The notes below the pieces were generated by a model that searched no databases, was not told where the DNA came from, and worked only from the letters and a program-made list of their open reading frames with translations. Made by a program: the position numbers and the translations under genes. From Treponema sp. UBA3813 (GTDB taxonomy: Bacteria; Spirochaetota; Spirochaetia; Treponematales; Treponemataceae), in assembly GCA_002368605.1 (NCBI GenBank), contig DFEB01000013.1, positions 1 through 54,973 on the forward strand: DNA of 54,973 bases. The letters run 5' to 3'. Positions 27,214 to 36,010 of the stretch are shown here, piece after piece; the stretch's first letter is position 1; every line of letters starts with the position of its first letter.

Positions 27214-28536
27214 TTGAAAAAATCACTTATTTGTTTAACTTTGGGCGCTTTGGCTATGCTGGGCATGTCATGCAACGAAAAAAAAGCTGCCGTTGCAGAA
27301 AAATCTGAGGTTCAGAAAATCATCGAGCAGGCAGAGACAATGTCTTTTGATGAGCTTTGTAAAAAGGCTATCGAAGAGTCAAAATCTGCAAAAATCAAGG
27401 GAATTGGTAACTCAAGCCGTGGTAAAACGGCTGGTGCTGCTTTCATCAATTACCTTAAATCCCTTGACGCTTCCTATGAAGGCACAATTGAGTGGTCTCA
27501 GCCAAAGAACAACTCAATCTTCACCACACTTTCTGTTGATTACAAGTCTACCAATCCTGAATATTTCATGACTTTGATTCAGGACGGAAATCAGATTCAG
27601 TCAAAGATGATGGATACGGGAATTCTCCGCACATTCATCCCGAAAGAGTGGGCAGAGGCAAACAAACTTTCAAAAGAGAATTATCCTGAACTCCTGTCAC
27701 TGCAGACTCTGAACAAGGTCTTTATGTTCAACACTGTGGGCGGCGCTGATTTCAAGAACTGCTGGGATTTCGTCTACAATGGCGCAAAAGGTATGTACAT
27801 GGATGTCAACTCAGAGCTTGTAGGAAAGAACTTCCTCTACATGCTTTCTTCTGACAAATACTCAACCTGGCTCAAAAACGCTTTCGATGCCTTGGATGCA
27901 GACAAAAAAGCCTTCTTCCAGCCAACAATCGACGAATGTGCTACTGTCGCAAAGAATTACGGCATCACTGGCGCAAACGCAAAATATGGTCTTGCCTGGA
28001 CAAAACTCTGGGTTCAGAACTACAACGCTATGACTGATGACGGCCCAATCTGTAACGAGCTTGTCTCAAAATCTGCTGCCGGCGAATTTGCCCTCATTGT
28101 TTACTCAAAACTCCGCTCTGTCGCCGAGACAAACGAATCTTCTGTAAACAATGTTGCTGTTGCCGCTTACAACGACGGCTACAAAGGTATCGGCGGTTAC
28201 GGATATTGCCACTACCTTGAAGTCATGGATTCTTCTCCATATCCGTGGACAGCATGTGCTTTCATCTCATTCATGGTAACAAAACTTGACGGATTTGCTG
28301 CATGGGGTAAAGATATGGGCGGTTACTCTGCTAACCCGATCCTTGCCGCTGAGAACGAGGCAAAATATCACCACAGCACAGCCGGTGGAAGTGACTTCCC
28401 TGTTAAGAACGACCGTGGTTTTGAATGGTGGTCAAGCGAGAAGGGCGGAGCTCTTGTAATCGAAGACCCGAAATATTGCGCGGAAGTCTCAATCGAGCTT
28501 GGTGACTGGATTGATTCACTTCGCGGCGGACGCTAA
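27214..28536 (+). CDS. Lipoprotein substrate-binding protein of an ABC importer
   Basis: Periplasm-facing lipoprotein of 440 residues that captures the ligand for the permease/ATPase encoded next. I place the start at TTG 27214, six bases after a perfect AGGAGG-containing site; the signal peptide KKSLICLTLGALAMLGMSC ends in a lipobox with the acylated Cys. The mature part resembles type 2 periplasmic binding proteins of the iron/spermidine/thiamine class (an early GNSSRGKTAGAAFINYL segment, a later YCHYLEVMDSSPYPWTACAFISFM region). The ligand cannot be read from the sequence; ferric iron or a small organic solute are both possible. It has its own promoter and a terminator after it, consistent with higher expression than the membrane parts. 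Confidence 0.82.
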   Translation: MKKSLICLTLGALAMLGMSCNEKKAAVAEKSEVQKIIEQAETMSFDELCKKAIEESKSAKIKGIGNSSRGKTAGAAFINYLKSLDASYEGTIEWSQPKNNSIFTTLSVDYKSTNPEYFMTLIQDGNQIQSKMMDTGILRTFIPKEWAEANKLSKENYPELLSLQTLNKVFMFNTVGGADFKNCWDFVYNGAKGMYMDVNSELVGKNFLYMLSSDKYSTWLKNAFDALDADKKAFFQPTIDECATVAKNYGITGANAKYGLAWTKLWVQNYNAMTDDGPICNELVSKSAAGEFALIVYSKLRSVAETNESSVNNVAVAAYNDGYKGIGGYGYCHYLEVMDSSPYPWTACAFISFMVTKLDGFAAWGKDMGGYSANPILAAENEAKYHHSTAGGSDFPVKNDRGFEWWSSEKGGALVIEDPKYCAEVSIELGDWIDSLRGGR

Positions 28537-28545
28537 TCTCTTATA

Positions 28546-28614
28546 AATCAACCCTGCCGTCTTTTTAGGCGGGGCTTTCGTCAGTATTCCCCGACTAGTT
28601 CGGGGAATCTTTTT
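28546..28614 (+). terminator. Tandem hairpins after the binding-protein gene
   Basis: A weaker hairpin (CCCTGCC with GGCGGGG) is followed by a strong one, ATTCCCCGA (28586-28594) with TTCGGGGAAT (28599-28608), then TCTTTTT. It should reduce transcription into the permease gene. A further ATGCCG/CGGCAT hairpin follows up to 28640. Confidence 0.85.
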
Positions 28615-28661
28615 ATAATGCCGGCTTTATCGCGGCATTTCTTTCAACAAAAGGACGATAC

Positions 28662-30494
28662 ATGGCTCAGACGATAACTATGGCAAGACCCTATCTGTCG
28701 CAGCAGAGAATGAATCAAGTTAAGACTTTTTTCTCCAAGCCTCAGAATGTGATTTTGCTTCTCTTCGGTATTGTGCTTTCCATTACCACTATTGCGCCGA
28801 TTGTCTATCTTGCAAAGGACACTGTTGCAGTTCATGCAGGAACAATTGACTCGGTGCGAACGGGCTTAAAGGAAGGCCAGTACACGCTCTACAACTGGAT
28901 TGATTTGTTTACGGGAAAACTTGCCCGGATTAACCTTTGGCTTCCCTTGCTGAACACGGTTATCCTCGCGGTTTTGACTTGTTTTATTTCTATTGTATAC
29001 GGCGGTGTTTTCGCTTACCTCGTAACGCGCACGAATCTCAAATTCAAGCAGTATTTGAGCTCGATTTTTATTTTCCCTTATATCATGCCTCAGTGGACTC
29101 TGGCAATGGTTTGGCGAAATGCTTTCAACTCGAATGCTGTCACTCACGGTGCAGACGGACTTTTAGCCTCGCTTTTTAACATTCACATGCCTCTTTGGTG
29201 GTGTCAGGGACTTTTCCCCAGTGCGGTGGTCCTTGGTCTTCACTATGCGCCTTTCGCTTACATTCTGATTGGCGGTATCTTCCGCAATATGGACGCAAAC
29301 CTTGAGGAAGCGGCAACGATTCTCGACACGCCAAAATGGAAGAGTTTCCTTTGCGTTACCCTTCCGCTGGTAAAGCCTGCGATTCTCTCTACGATTCTTC
29401 TTGTTTTCGGAAGCGCCATGGGAAGTTACCCGGTTCCTCATTATTTGGGACTCACCACTCTTTCAACGAAATATGTGGCTTTGTCCAGCGCAAGGGCGGG
29501 AGAGGCCAGCATTATCGCCGTCATCATGATGATTTTCGGCGTGGCCATTCTCATGCTCAATCAGTCCAGCACTTCCAGCCGTAAGAATTACACCACGGTT
29601 ACCGGAAAGTCAGGTCAGATTTCAAAGGCTAATCTTGGAAAGGTCGGAAAGTATGCAGTTGCCTGTATTTTTATCGTGCTCACTCTCCTTACCAGCATTT
29701 ACCCCATTCTCTCTTTCGGCGTTGAGACTTTCCTTCCGAATCCTGGGGATTACAGCTTCTTGAAGACCGGGGATTTTTCTCATCTAACCACAAAATGGTG
29801 GACGACTTCGGACACTCAGGGCGAATACGGTCTTTTCGGTCAGCTGGGTATGCTTCACAATGTGCAGATTTGGAAAGCCTTTGCAGGTCAGCTTTATGTG
29901 GCCGTGGTTTGCGCTCTCTGCGCCGGCACTATCGGAACTCTGGTGGGATATGCGGTCAGTAAGCATCGCCGGAGCAAGGCCGCTGCCTATGTAAATTCCG
30001 TGGCCTTCCTTCCTTATCTTATGCCGTCTCTCTCGGTGGGCGTTGCCTTCCTCATTTTCGGAAAAGCTCTTTCCATCGGCGGAACTTTCCTTATCCTAAT
30101 GCTCACTGGTACGGTCAAATACATTCCTTTTGCCAGCCGCGCTTCCCTAAATTCCATGCTGCAAATTTCAGGTGAAATCGAGGAAGCCGCCATCATTCAG
30201 GATATTCCCTGGGTAAAGCGAATGTTCGGAATCATCATACCAATTCAGAAAAGCACGATTATTTCAAGCTTCCTTCTTCCGTTCATGACTTGTCTGCGCG
30301 AGCTCACGCTCTTCATGCTGCTCTGCGACCAGTTCAAGATTATGACTACGGCAATGGACTATTTCGACGAGATGGGCTTGTATGCTTTCTCTAGCGGAAT
30401 GAACTTGATTTTGATTGTCACAATCCTTATTTTCAATGCGCTCATCAACAAACTCACTGGTGCCAGCATTGATAAAGGTGTAGGAGGAAAATAA
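28662..30494 (+). CDS. ABC importer permease, two fused transmembrane domains
   Basis: Inner-membrane permease of 610 residues with about twelve membrane segments in two homologous halves, as in FbpB/AfuB-like iron permeases and related transporters. Each half carries the EAA loop that docks the ATPase: NLEEAATILDTPKWKSFLCVTLPLVKPAI in the first and EIEEAAIIQDIPWVKRMFGIIIPIQKS in the second. AAGGA precedes the ATG. The stop and the ATG of the ATPase gene overlap (TAATG). The fused architecture means one polypeptide forms the whole channel. Confidence 0.9.
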   Translation: MAQTITMARPYLSQQRMNQVKTFFSKPQNVILLLFGIVLSITTIAPIVYLAKDTVAVHAGTIDSVRTGLKEGQYTLYNWIDLFTGKLARINLWLPLLNTVILAVLTCFISIVYGGVFAYLVTRTNLKFKQYLSSIFIFPYIMPQWTLAMVWRNAFNSNAVTHGADGLLASLFNIHMPLWWCQGLFPSAVVLGLHYAPFAYILIGGIFRNMDANLEEAATILDTPKWKSFLCVTLPLVKPAILSTILLVFGSAMGSYPVPHYLGLTTLSTKYVALSSARAGEASIIAVIMMIFGVAILMLNQSSTSSRKNYTTVTGKSGQISKANLGKVGKYAVACIFIVLTLLTSIYPILSFGVETFLPNPGDYSFLKTGDFSHLTTKWWTTSDTQGEYGLFGQLGMLHNVQIWKAFAGQLYVAVVCALCAGTIGTLVGYAVSKHRRSKAAAYVNSVAFLPYLMPSLSVGVAFLIFGKALSIGGTFLILMLTGTVKYIPFASRASLNSMLQISGEIEEAAIIQDIPWVKRMFGIIIPIQKSTIISSFLLPFMTCLRELTLFMLLCDQFKIMTTAMDYFDEMGLYAFSSGMNLILIVTILIFNALINKLTGASIDKGVGGK

Positions 30495-32146
30495 TGCCAC
30501 AGATAAAACTTACTAATGTTACGAAACGCTGGGGAAAATTCTACGGCGTAGATAGATTGAATCTTCTCATTGACGATAATGCTTTCGTCACCCTGCTTGG
30601 TCCTTCCGGCTGCGGTAAGACGACCACACTCCGCATGATTGCGGGCCTTGAGACTCCAACCAGCGGCCGAATCGAAATCGGTGATATGGTTGTTTACGAC
30701 AGCGAGCAGGGAATCAACATTCCGGCAAACAAGCGAAAGGTCGGATTCTTGTTCCAGAACTATGCGCTCTGGCCGAACATGACTGTTTATAAAAATATTT
30801 CTTTCGGTCTTAGCAATATCTGTGAGGAACTTCCTGTTTACAACTGGGAGGCAAAAACTTCTGCAAGAATCGCTCAAATCTTGGAAAATCCTTCAAAAAT
30901 TGTCGCTGTGATTGATGAGTCAAAGGACAAGAACGGCAAGATTGACGAGGAAAAGGCTCTGATGAAGCTCATTGATACATTCGAGATTTCAATGTTCAGT
31001 GCCAAAAAGATTTTTGCTATGGGGCTGCACAAAAGCGCGGACTCAATCGGAGTTGCAAAAGATCAGGCTGCAAGGCTCAAATCTAAGGTTGATTCGATTG
31101 TGACTGCCGAAAAGGCAAAGGGCTTTTCTTTCACTGATGAATGGCAGATTGTTCAGGACGGAAAGCCTTTGGTCAAGGAAAGAAAACTCACTGAAGAGGA
31201 AATTGACCTTGCCGTACGAAAAGTTTCTCGTGTCGTAAAAATCGGAATGTTCATGGACAGATATCCGGCTGAGCTTTCGGGCGGTCAGCAGCAGCGTGTT
31301 GCAATCGCACGAACTCTTGCCCCGGAGCCTAGCGTTCTCTTTCATGGATGAGCCTCTTTCAAACCTTGATGCAAAACTTCGTCTTGAAATGCGTTATGAA
31401 TTGCAGCGACTTCACATTGAGACTGGAAGTACTTTTGTCTATGTAACTCACGACCAGATGGAAGCTATGACACTTGCTACAAAAATCTGCTCTGATTAAC
31501 AACGGCGTTTTGCAGCAGTACGAGCCACCGCTTGCAGGTCTATAATCATCCGAACAATCTTTTTGTCGCGGACTTCGTTGGAAATCCTTCTATTAACTTC
31601 ATCAATGCTAAGGGCGAGCAGGATTCCTCCGGCGCTCTCAAACTGAAAGTCTTCGACGGCGAGGAAATCACCTTCACGCCAAGCGGAAATTTCAGCCTGG
31701 CAGACTGGTACAAGAGCCGTGATGAGGGAATTGAGCAGGAAAAGGAAAAAGAGAGGCTTCTCTCCCAGGAAAAAGGCTATGTGGAAAAGGCCAACAAAGA
31801 TGAAGTCTTTAAATACCCGGTTGCCCGCGTAAATGACGAGCAGGGCTTTGCCGAAAAAGAAGAGGCTGCCCTTTCAAACGGGGACTTCGTTCTCGGCGTT
31901 CGCCCTGAATTCATTCAGATTGGCGAAAAGGGCATGTTCAGCGCGGAAATTTGCGGTGCCATGCCGACCGGCCTTGAGTCAACAATTAAATTGAAGATAA
32001 AAGATTATCTTCTTACCAGCGTCGTCTTTGGCGGCGTAACCTTTGAGATTGGCTCAAAGCACGCGATAAACTTCACTGGCAGCAACATTCTGCTTTTTGA
32101 CAGAAAGAGCGGAAAGTGCATCACCAGCGGAAGTTTGTCGAAGTAG
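30494..32146 (+). pseudogene. ABC transporter ATP-binding protein, interrupted by three 1-base insertions
   Basis: ATPase partner of the permease. The N-terminal part reads well: Walker A GPSGCGKTTT, Q-loop FLFQNYALWPN, signature [14 protein letters not shown]. At about 31343 (CTCTTT-C-ATGG) one extra base breaks the frame just before the Walker B MDEP; the H-loop VTHDQMEAM follows in the next frame. A second extra base at about 31491 and a third at about 31531 bring it back to the original frame, where NHPNNLFVADFVGNPS and the TOBE-like C-terminus continue to 32146. As written the protein stops after 285 residues without Walker B. It may be a real pseudogene or a cluster of sequence errors; the sites are not homopolymers. 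Separately, about 130 extra residues lie between Q-loop and signature, with an EF-hand-like SKDKNGKIDEEK. The stop is 3 bases from the convergent hrpA. Confidence 0.85.
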
Positions 32147-32149
32147 GAT

Positions 32150-34735
32150 TTACTCGTACAATCCGCTCAACATTCTGTAGACGGCGTTGATTCTCTCTTT
32201 GCCGTCTACGGAGAAGTCCACTTGCTCGTCCACGAGGCTTTCCAGACTAGAAAGGCTTTCGTTGAGGGCGGTGGCAAATCCCCGGCTCATCTTGAACCAG
32301 TAAGTTCCCCGTCCGTCGGTAAAGAGGGCGATGAAGGCATATTCTTTTGTCTTTTTTGACATGGTGATTCTAAGGACTTTTTGGAGTTCTCCCACCAGTC
32401 TGTCTGCCGAGCCTTCCTCGTGAATGTCAAAATTCCTTTTAATCAGCGATTTTTCATCGATTGGGTTGAGATTTAAATTCTTTACGACCTTAGAGACCAG
32501 CTCCAGTTTTTCACCTGCCAGTAATCCCGCTCCGTGAAGCAGGACTTTTGAGCGTATGGGAGCAAAGGCCGCCATCTTATTTGTGTCTTTTTCGGCTTGG
32601 AGGGCTGCCTTGAATTTGTTGTAGGGAAGGATAAGCATTTTCTTTCCTTTTTGCTTTTCAAATTCAAAGATTTCTCCGCCGATGATGATTTCGTTTTCGT
32701 TCTTTTCTTTTGCTTTTCTGCCGCCAAAGTGACCGTCATCCCGGCCCAAAAGTTTTCCTTTGATTGCGCTGAAAGTTGAGCCCTTGTATTCAAGATTTCC
32801 TGTGAGGCTTCGGCTTCGCTTTCCCCGCATGGCGTTGAGTTTTGCTTCCAAGTCCGGGGAGATTTTTGCCAGCAGTGCTTTTGTCAGCGGTGAGACCGAC
32901 ATGGCGAAAGTCCGGCTTGTGCGAACGATTTCCCCGGCTACGATAAAGAGGGGATCCGTCCGGAACATTGAAGAGCCTGGGTGAATGGAAATGTGCTCGG
33001 CCGTGAGGGAACGGTAATTTTCCCGGCCTTCACGAACGCATACGAACTGAATCATGCCGCTTGCGATACAGCAAAGATAGTCGTCCATGCTGCCGCCGCT
33101 TCCGATTGGAATCCCTAAGTCTCCGATTTCTTCTTCAAGCTGCGCCGTAATGTTTGCAATCTCTGCCATAACCCGCTCGTCAAGATAATTATTCTGGCAG
33201 AAGCGCAGGGGATTTTTCATTGACTGGTAGGTGCGGAAGAGTTTTACATAAGAGACAAAATCTCCCTGAATGTCACGGAATGCGTGATGGGCTTTTCTGG
33301 CGTCGCTTTCTTCTCCAGGCGGCAGAATGAAAGGCGAGTGAGTGCTCATAAAGGCGGCGGCAATCACGGTCTCTTCAAGAACTTCCGGGTAGCGCATGAT
33401 ACTTTCGACCAAAATGCGGCTTACGCGAGGCTCCAGTGGGAATTCAACCATGAGCTTACCGATAGAAGAAAGTGTGTGGTCTTCGTTAAGGGCACCCATC
33501 TGATTCAATGTTTCAACCGCGCCCCGAATGTCTTCTTTTTGAGGCGGTGAGATAAAGTCAAAGTTGTCAAAATCAGTGATGCCAAGCTCGCTCATACGGA
33601 GAACGACCTCGCTCAAATCAGTGCGGTAAATTTCTTCGGTGGTGTATTCCGGGCGGCTGTCAAAATCTTTGCGGCTGTAGAGCCGGTAGCAGGTTCCAGC
33701 CTGAGTGCGTCCGGCCCGGCCCCGCCTTTGGTTAGAGCTTGCCTTTGAGACCGGCGTTTCGTTCAGGCTTGAAGTGAAAGTCTTGGGGCTGTAGAAATTG
33801 AGTTTTGCCAGTCCTGAGTCAATGACCGTTGTGATTCCGTTAATCGTGACAGAAGTTTCGGCGATGTTTGTGGAAAGCACGACCTTTTTTTTGCCAAAAG
33901 GAGCGCTGTCAAAAACCCGCTCCTGCTCTTCTTTTGGTAAGCGTCCGTAGAGAGGGATAATGTGAATCTTAGAATGAAAATCTGAGTATTGAAGACGCTT
34001 CATGCAGTCTTTTATGATTTTTTCGCCGGGCAGGAAGACTAAGATGTCGCCGTCCTCGTGGTTGTCCAAAACGCGGTCAATGGTCTTTTCGATTTTTGAA
34101 AGAAGATACTCGCAGCCAGTGGCCGTTGCCGTGGTGGTGGGCTGGCCTTTAAGCGGCGGGTCATAGACCATGGTGACAGGGAAAGTCTGGGTGTCAATGG
34201 TGACGATGGGGCAGTTCCCGAAATAGGCGGAAAAGGCTTCAGCGTTCATGGTCGCGCTGGAGACAATCACCTTAAAATCCGGGCGGGCGGCAAGGACTCG
34301 CTTGAGCAATCCCAGAACAAAGTCGATGTTAAGGCTTCGCTCGTGGGCCTCGTCCACCATGATGACCGAATATTTTGTCATCCATGGATCCAGCTTCATT
34401 TCCTGAAGCAAAATACCGTCGGTCATGATTTTGATTTTTGTCGTTGTGTCGGTTTTATCCTCAAAGCGCATTTTGTAGCCGACAAGACCGGGGTAAGAAG
34501 TTTTAAGCTGTTTTGCGATGAATTCCGAGACAGAAAGGGCAGCGATTCTGCGGGGCTGGGTGACGGCAATAACGCCGTTTTCTGAATAGCCGGCCTCATG
34601 CAGAATCACCGGAATCTGGGTAGTTTTTCCGCTTCCCGTGGGTGACTGAACGACAATCACCTGATTGGTTCGTAAGCACTCTAAAATCTTTTCTTTTTGT
34701 TCATAAACGGGAAGTTTTTTGTAATCGATAGACAT
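32150..34735 (-). CDS. hrpA: ATP-dependent RNA helicase, DEAH family (HrpA-like)
   Basis: Superfamily 2 helicase of 861 residues. Motifs: SPTGSGKTTQIP (I), TQPRRIAALSVSEFIA (Ia), VDEAHERSLNIDF (II, DEAH), VSSATMNAEAF (III), STNIAETSVTINGITTVIDSG (V) and SNQRRGRAGRTQAGTCYRLYS (VI), followed by the winged-helix/ratchet (HA2) region. The enzyme unwinds structured RNA; in other bacteria HrpA resolves colliding ribosomes or processes mRNA. It is shorter than E. coli HrpA (about 1300) and closer to HrpB in size, so HrpB is an alternative name. TATAAT six bases before the ATG and no ribosome binding site point to a leaderless message. Confidence 0.9.
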   Translation of the reverse strand: MSIDYKKLPVYEQKEKILECLRTNQVIVVQSPTGSGKTTQIPVILHEAGYSENGVIAVTQPRRIAALSVSEFIAKQLKTSYPGLVGYKMRFEDKTDTTTKIKIMTDGILLQEMKLDPWMTKYSVIMVDEAHERSLNIDFVLGLLKRVLAARPDFKVIVSSATMNAEAFSAYFGNCPIVTIDTQTFPVTMVYDPPLKGQPTTTATATGCEYLLSKIEKTIDRVLDNHEDGDILVFLPGEKIIKDCMKRLQYSDFHSKIHIIPLYGRLPKEEQERVFDSAPFGKKKVVLSTNIAETSVTINGITTVIDSGLAKLNFYSPKTFTSSLNETPVSKASSNQRRGRAGRTQAGTCYRLYSRKDFDSRPEYTTEEIYRTDLSEVVLRMSELGITDFDNFDFISPPQKEDIRGAVETLNQMGALNEDHTLSSIGKLMVEFPLEPRVSRILVESIMRYPEVLEETVIAAAFMSTHSPFILPPGEESDARKAHHAFRDIQGDFVSYVKLFRTYQSMKNPLRFCQNNYLDERVMAEIANITAQLEEEIGDLGIPIGSGGSMDDYLCCIASGMIQFVCVREGRENYRSLTAEHISIHPGSSMFRTDPLFIVAGEIVRTSRTFAMSVSPLTKALLAKISPDLEAKLNAMRGKRSRSLTGNLEYKGSTFSAIKGKLLGRDDGHFGGRKAKEKNENEIIIGGEIFEFEKQKGKKMLILPYNKFKAALQAEKDTNKMAAFAPIRSKVLLHGAGLLAGEKLELVSKVVKNLNLNPIDEKSLIKRNFDIHEEGSADRLVGELQKVLRITMSKKTKEYAFIALFTDGRGTYWFKMSRGFATALNESLSSLESLVDEQVDFSVDGKERINAVYRMLSGLYE

Positions 34736-34741
34736 AGGAGA

Positions 34742-34770
34742 ATTATAGAAGAAAACAGTGAAGTTTACAA
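34742..34770 (-). promoter_or_regulatory. hrpA promoter (leaderless layout)
   Basis: On the minus strand TTGTAA (34770-34765) and TATAAT (34747-34742) are 17 bases apart; only six bases separate the -10 from the ATG at 34735. The interval contains TCTCC rather than a Shine-Dalgarno sequence. Confidence 0.65.
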
Positions 34771-34774
34771 TAAA

Positions 34775-35929
34775 TTATGGGTTCAGCACTTTCTCCATCA
34801 GTTTCTTCCGCTCTGTCAGATATTTAGCCCAGTTTACGATTTCTGCCCGGTCAAGGGTCTTAATGAAATCATCGTCCAGTTTTTTGATGACAAATTGCCA
34901 TGATGGGGTGATGTAAGTCGTAATCAAATGTGGCTCGTATCCTGAGAAAATGACGCTTCCGTCTGATTTTTTTTCTGCCTTCATTTTTAGAATCAGGCCG
35001 TCGCCGGTGTTGTCGCGGGCTGTTTCCGGGGCAGTGAATTGGGGATTCGTGCGCTGGGCCGAGATTGTGTTTCCGTTTGAGTACATGATGAAAGCCTTTC
35101 GCTCTTTTTGACCGAGGTTTTTTGTGTAATAGCTTGAAGCCGCCGTCTCTTCAAAAGGTTTTACGATATGGGGGTGATTTGCCCAGATGATGTCTGCCTT
35201 ACATTCTTCGATGAGCTTTTTATAGAAATTGCGATGATTTTCGGTGATTTTAAGCACATATTCAGGCTCGTCAGTGTGAATCGACAGGACAAAAAGGTCA
35301 CATTTTGACTTTTCCTGCAAATCTTTGAGTTCTTCCATAAGCTGAGCCCGTTTTTTTTCGGTGGAAGGGTAGTAATCGATGTAAGAGGAATAGTCATTCT
35401 GATTTAGAATTTCTGTAATCGCTACAAAAAGCACTTTCCATCCTTTCTTTTCGATGATTTTATAAGTGAGTGCATCTCCTGATTTTTCTTTGAGACCGCA
35501 TGTCCAAATCCCTTTGTGACTGTCGAAATATTTTTTCGTCTCTTTGATTCCTTCAAGGTACTGGTCGTTGGTGTGATTGTTTGCCAGTGAGAAAACATTG
35601 AATCCGGCAGCGATGGCCGCTTCCACATATTCAGAGTGCATGTTGAACTGGGGGTAGGTGCTCCATGGAAGTGAATTTGCTACGGGAGCTTCCACATTGG
35701 CAAAAGATAAATCCCCGGAGGAGACAAGGGGCGCAACATCGCGCCAAATTCGGGCATAATCTGTGTTTTTATAATTTGGAGTGTGTGCCATGATATCACC
35801 GGCAAAAATGAGTGAGAGCGTGTTTTCAGAGTTTTCATTTTTGGAAAGATAGTTTGTCGTTCCGCAAGAAGAAAGTAAAGCGAGAGAAATTATGGCAAAA
35901 ATCTGAAAAAATCGTCTCTTGCAAATCAT
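34775..35929 (-). CDS. CapA-family lipoprotein (metallophosphatase-like)
   Basis: Predicted lipoprotein of 384 residues; the signal MICKRRFFQIFAIISLALLSSC ends in a lipobox. The remainder matches the CapA/PgsA family: LSLIFAGDIMAHTP, SFANVEAPVA, FNVFSLANNHTNDQYLEGI and a later ANHPHIVKPFE, which give the metal-binding Asp/His/Asn pattern of a calcineurin-like phosphoesterase fold. Family members take part in poly-gamma-glutamate or capsule formation, but many homologues are uncharacterised. TATAAT lies six bases before the ATG. It follows neuB at a distance of 68 bases on the same strand; a role in surface polymer modification would suit both but is not proven. Confidence 0.85.
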   Translation of the reverse strand: MICKRRFFQIFAIISLALLSSCGTTNYLSKNENSENTLSLIFAGDIMAHTPNYKNTDYARIWRDVAPLVSSGDLSFANVEAPVANSLPWSTYPQFNMHSEYVEAAIAAGFNVFSLANNHTNDQYLEGIKETKKYFDSHKGIWTCGLKEKSGDALTYKIIEKKGWKVLFVAITEILNQNDYSSYIDYYPSTEKKRAQLMEELKDLQEKSKCDLFVLSIHTDEPEYVLKITENHRNFYKKLIEECKADIIWANHPHIVKPFEETAASSYYTKNLGQKERKAFIMYSNGNTISAQRTNPQFTAPETARDNTGDGLILKMKAEKKSDGSVIFSGYEPHLITTYITPSWQFVIKKLDDDFIKTLDRAEIVNWAKYLTERKKLMEKVLNP

Positions 35930-35935
35930 TCTTTA

Positions 35936-35941
35936 ATTATA
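35936..35941 (-). promoter_or_regulatory. -10 element of the CapA-like gene (leaderless layout)
   Basis: TATAAT (35941-35936) ends six bases before the ATG at 35929, with no ribosome binding site between. The -35 region is poor (TGGTGA at 35964-35959). Confidence 0.5.
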
Positions 35942-35975
35942 AAGGAAAAATCAAAAAATCACCATCGAGAAAAAT

Positions 35976-36010
35976 AGCAATTAGCAGTTCGCAATTATCA
36001 ATTATGAATT
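35976..36010. repeat. AT-rich dispersed motif at the end of neuB
   Basis: AGCAATTAGCAGTTCGCAATTATCAATTATG-type sequence. Related strings lie at 6881-6896 (end of deoC) and 10828-10857 (end of recJ). In each case it touches or forms the stop codon of the gene. Confidence 0.55.

Noticed and set aside
31335-31540. Programmed frameshifting in the ABC ATPase
   Set aside because: Three shifts would be needed, none at a slippery heptamer or with a stimulatory structure, so decay or sequence error is far more likely.
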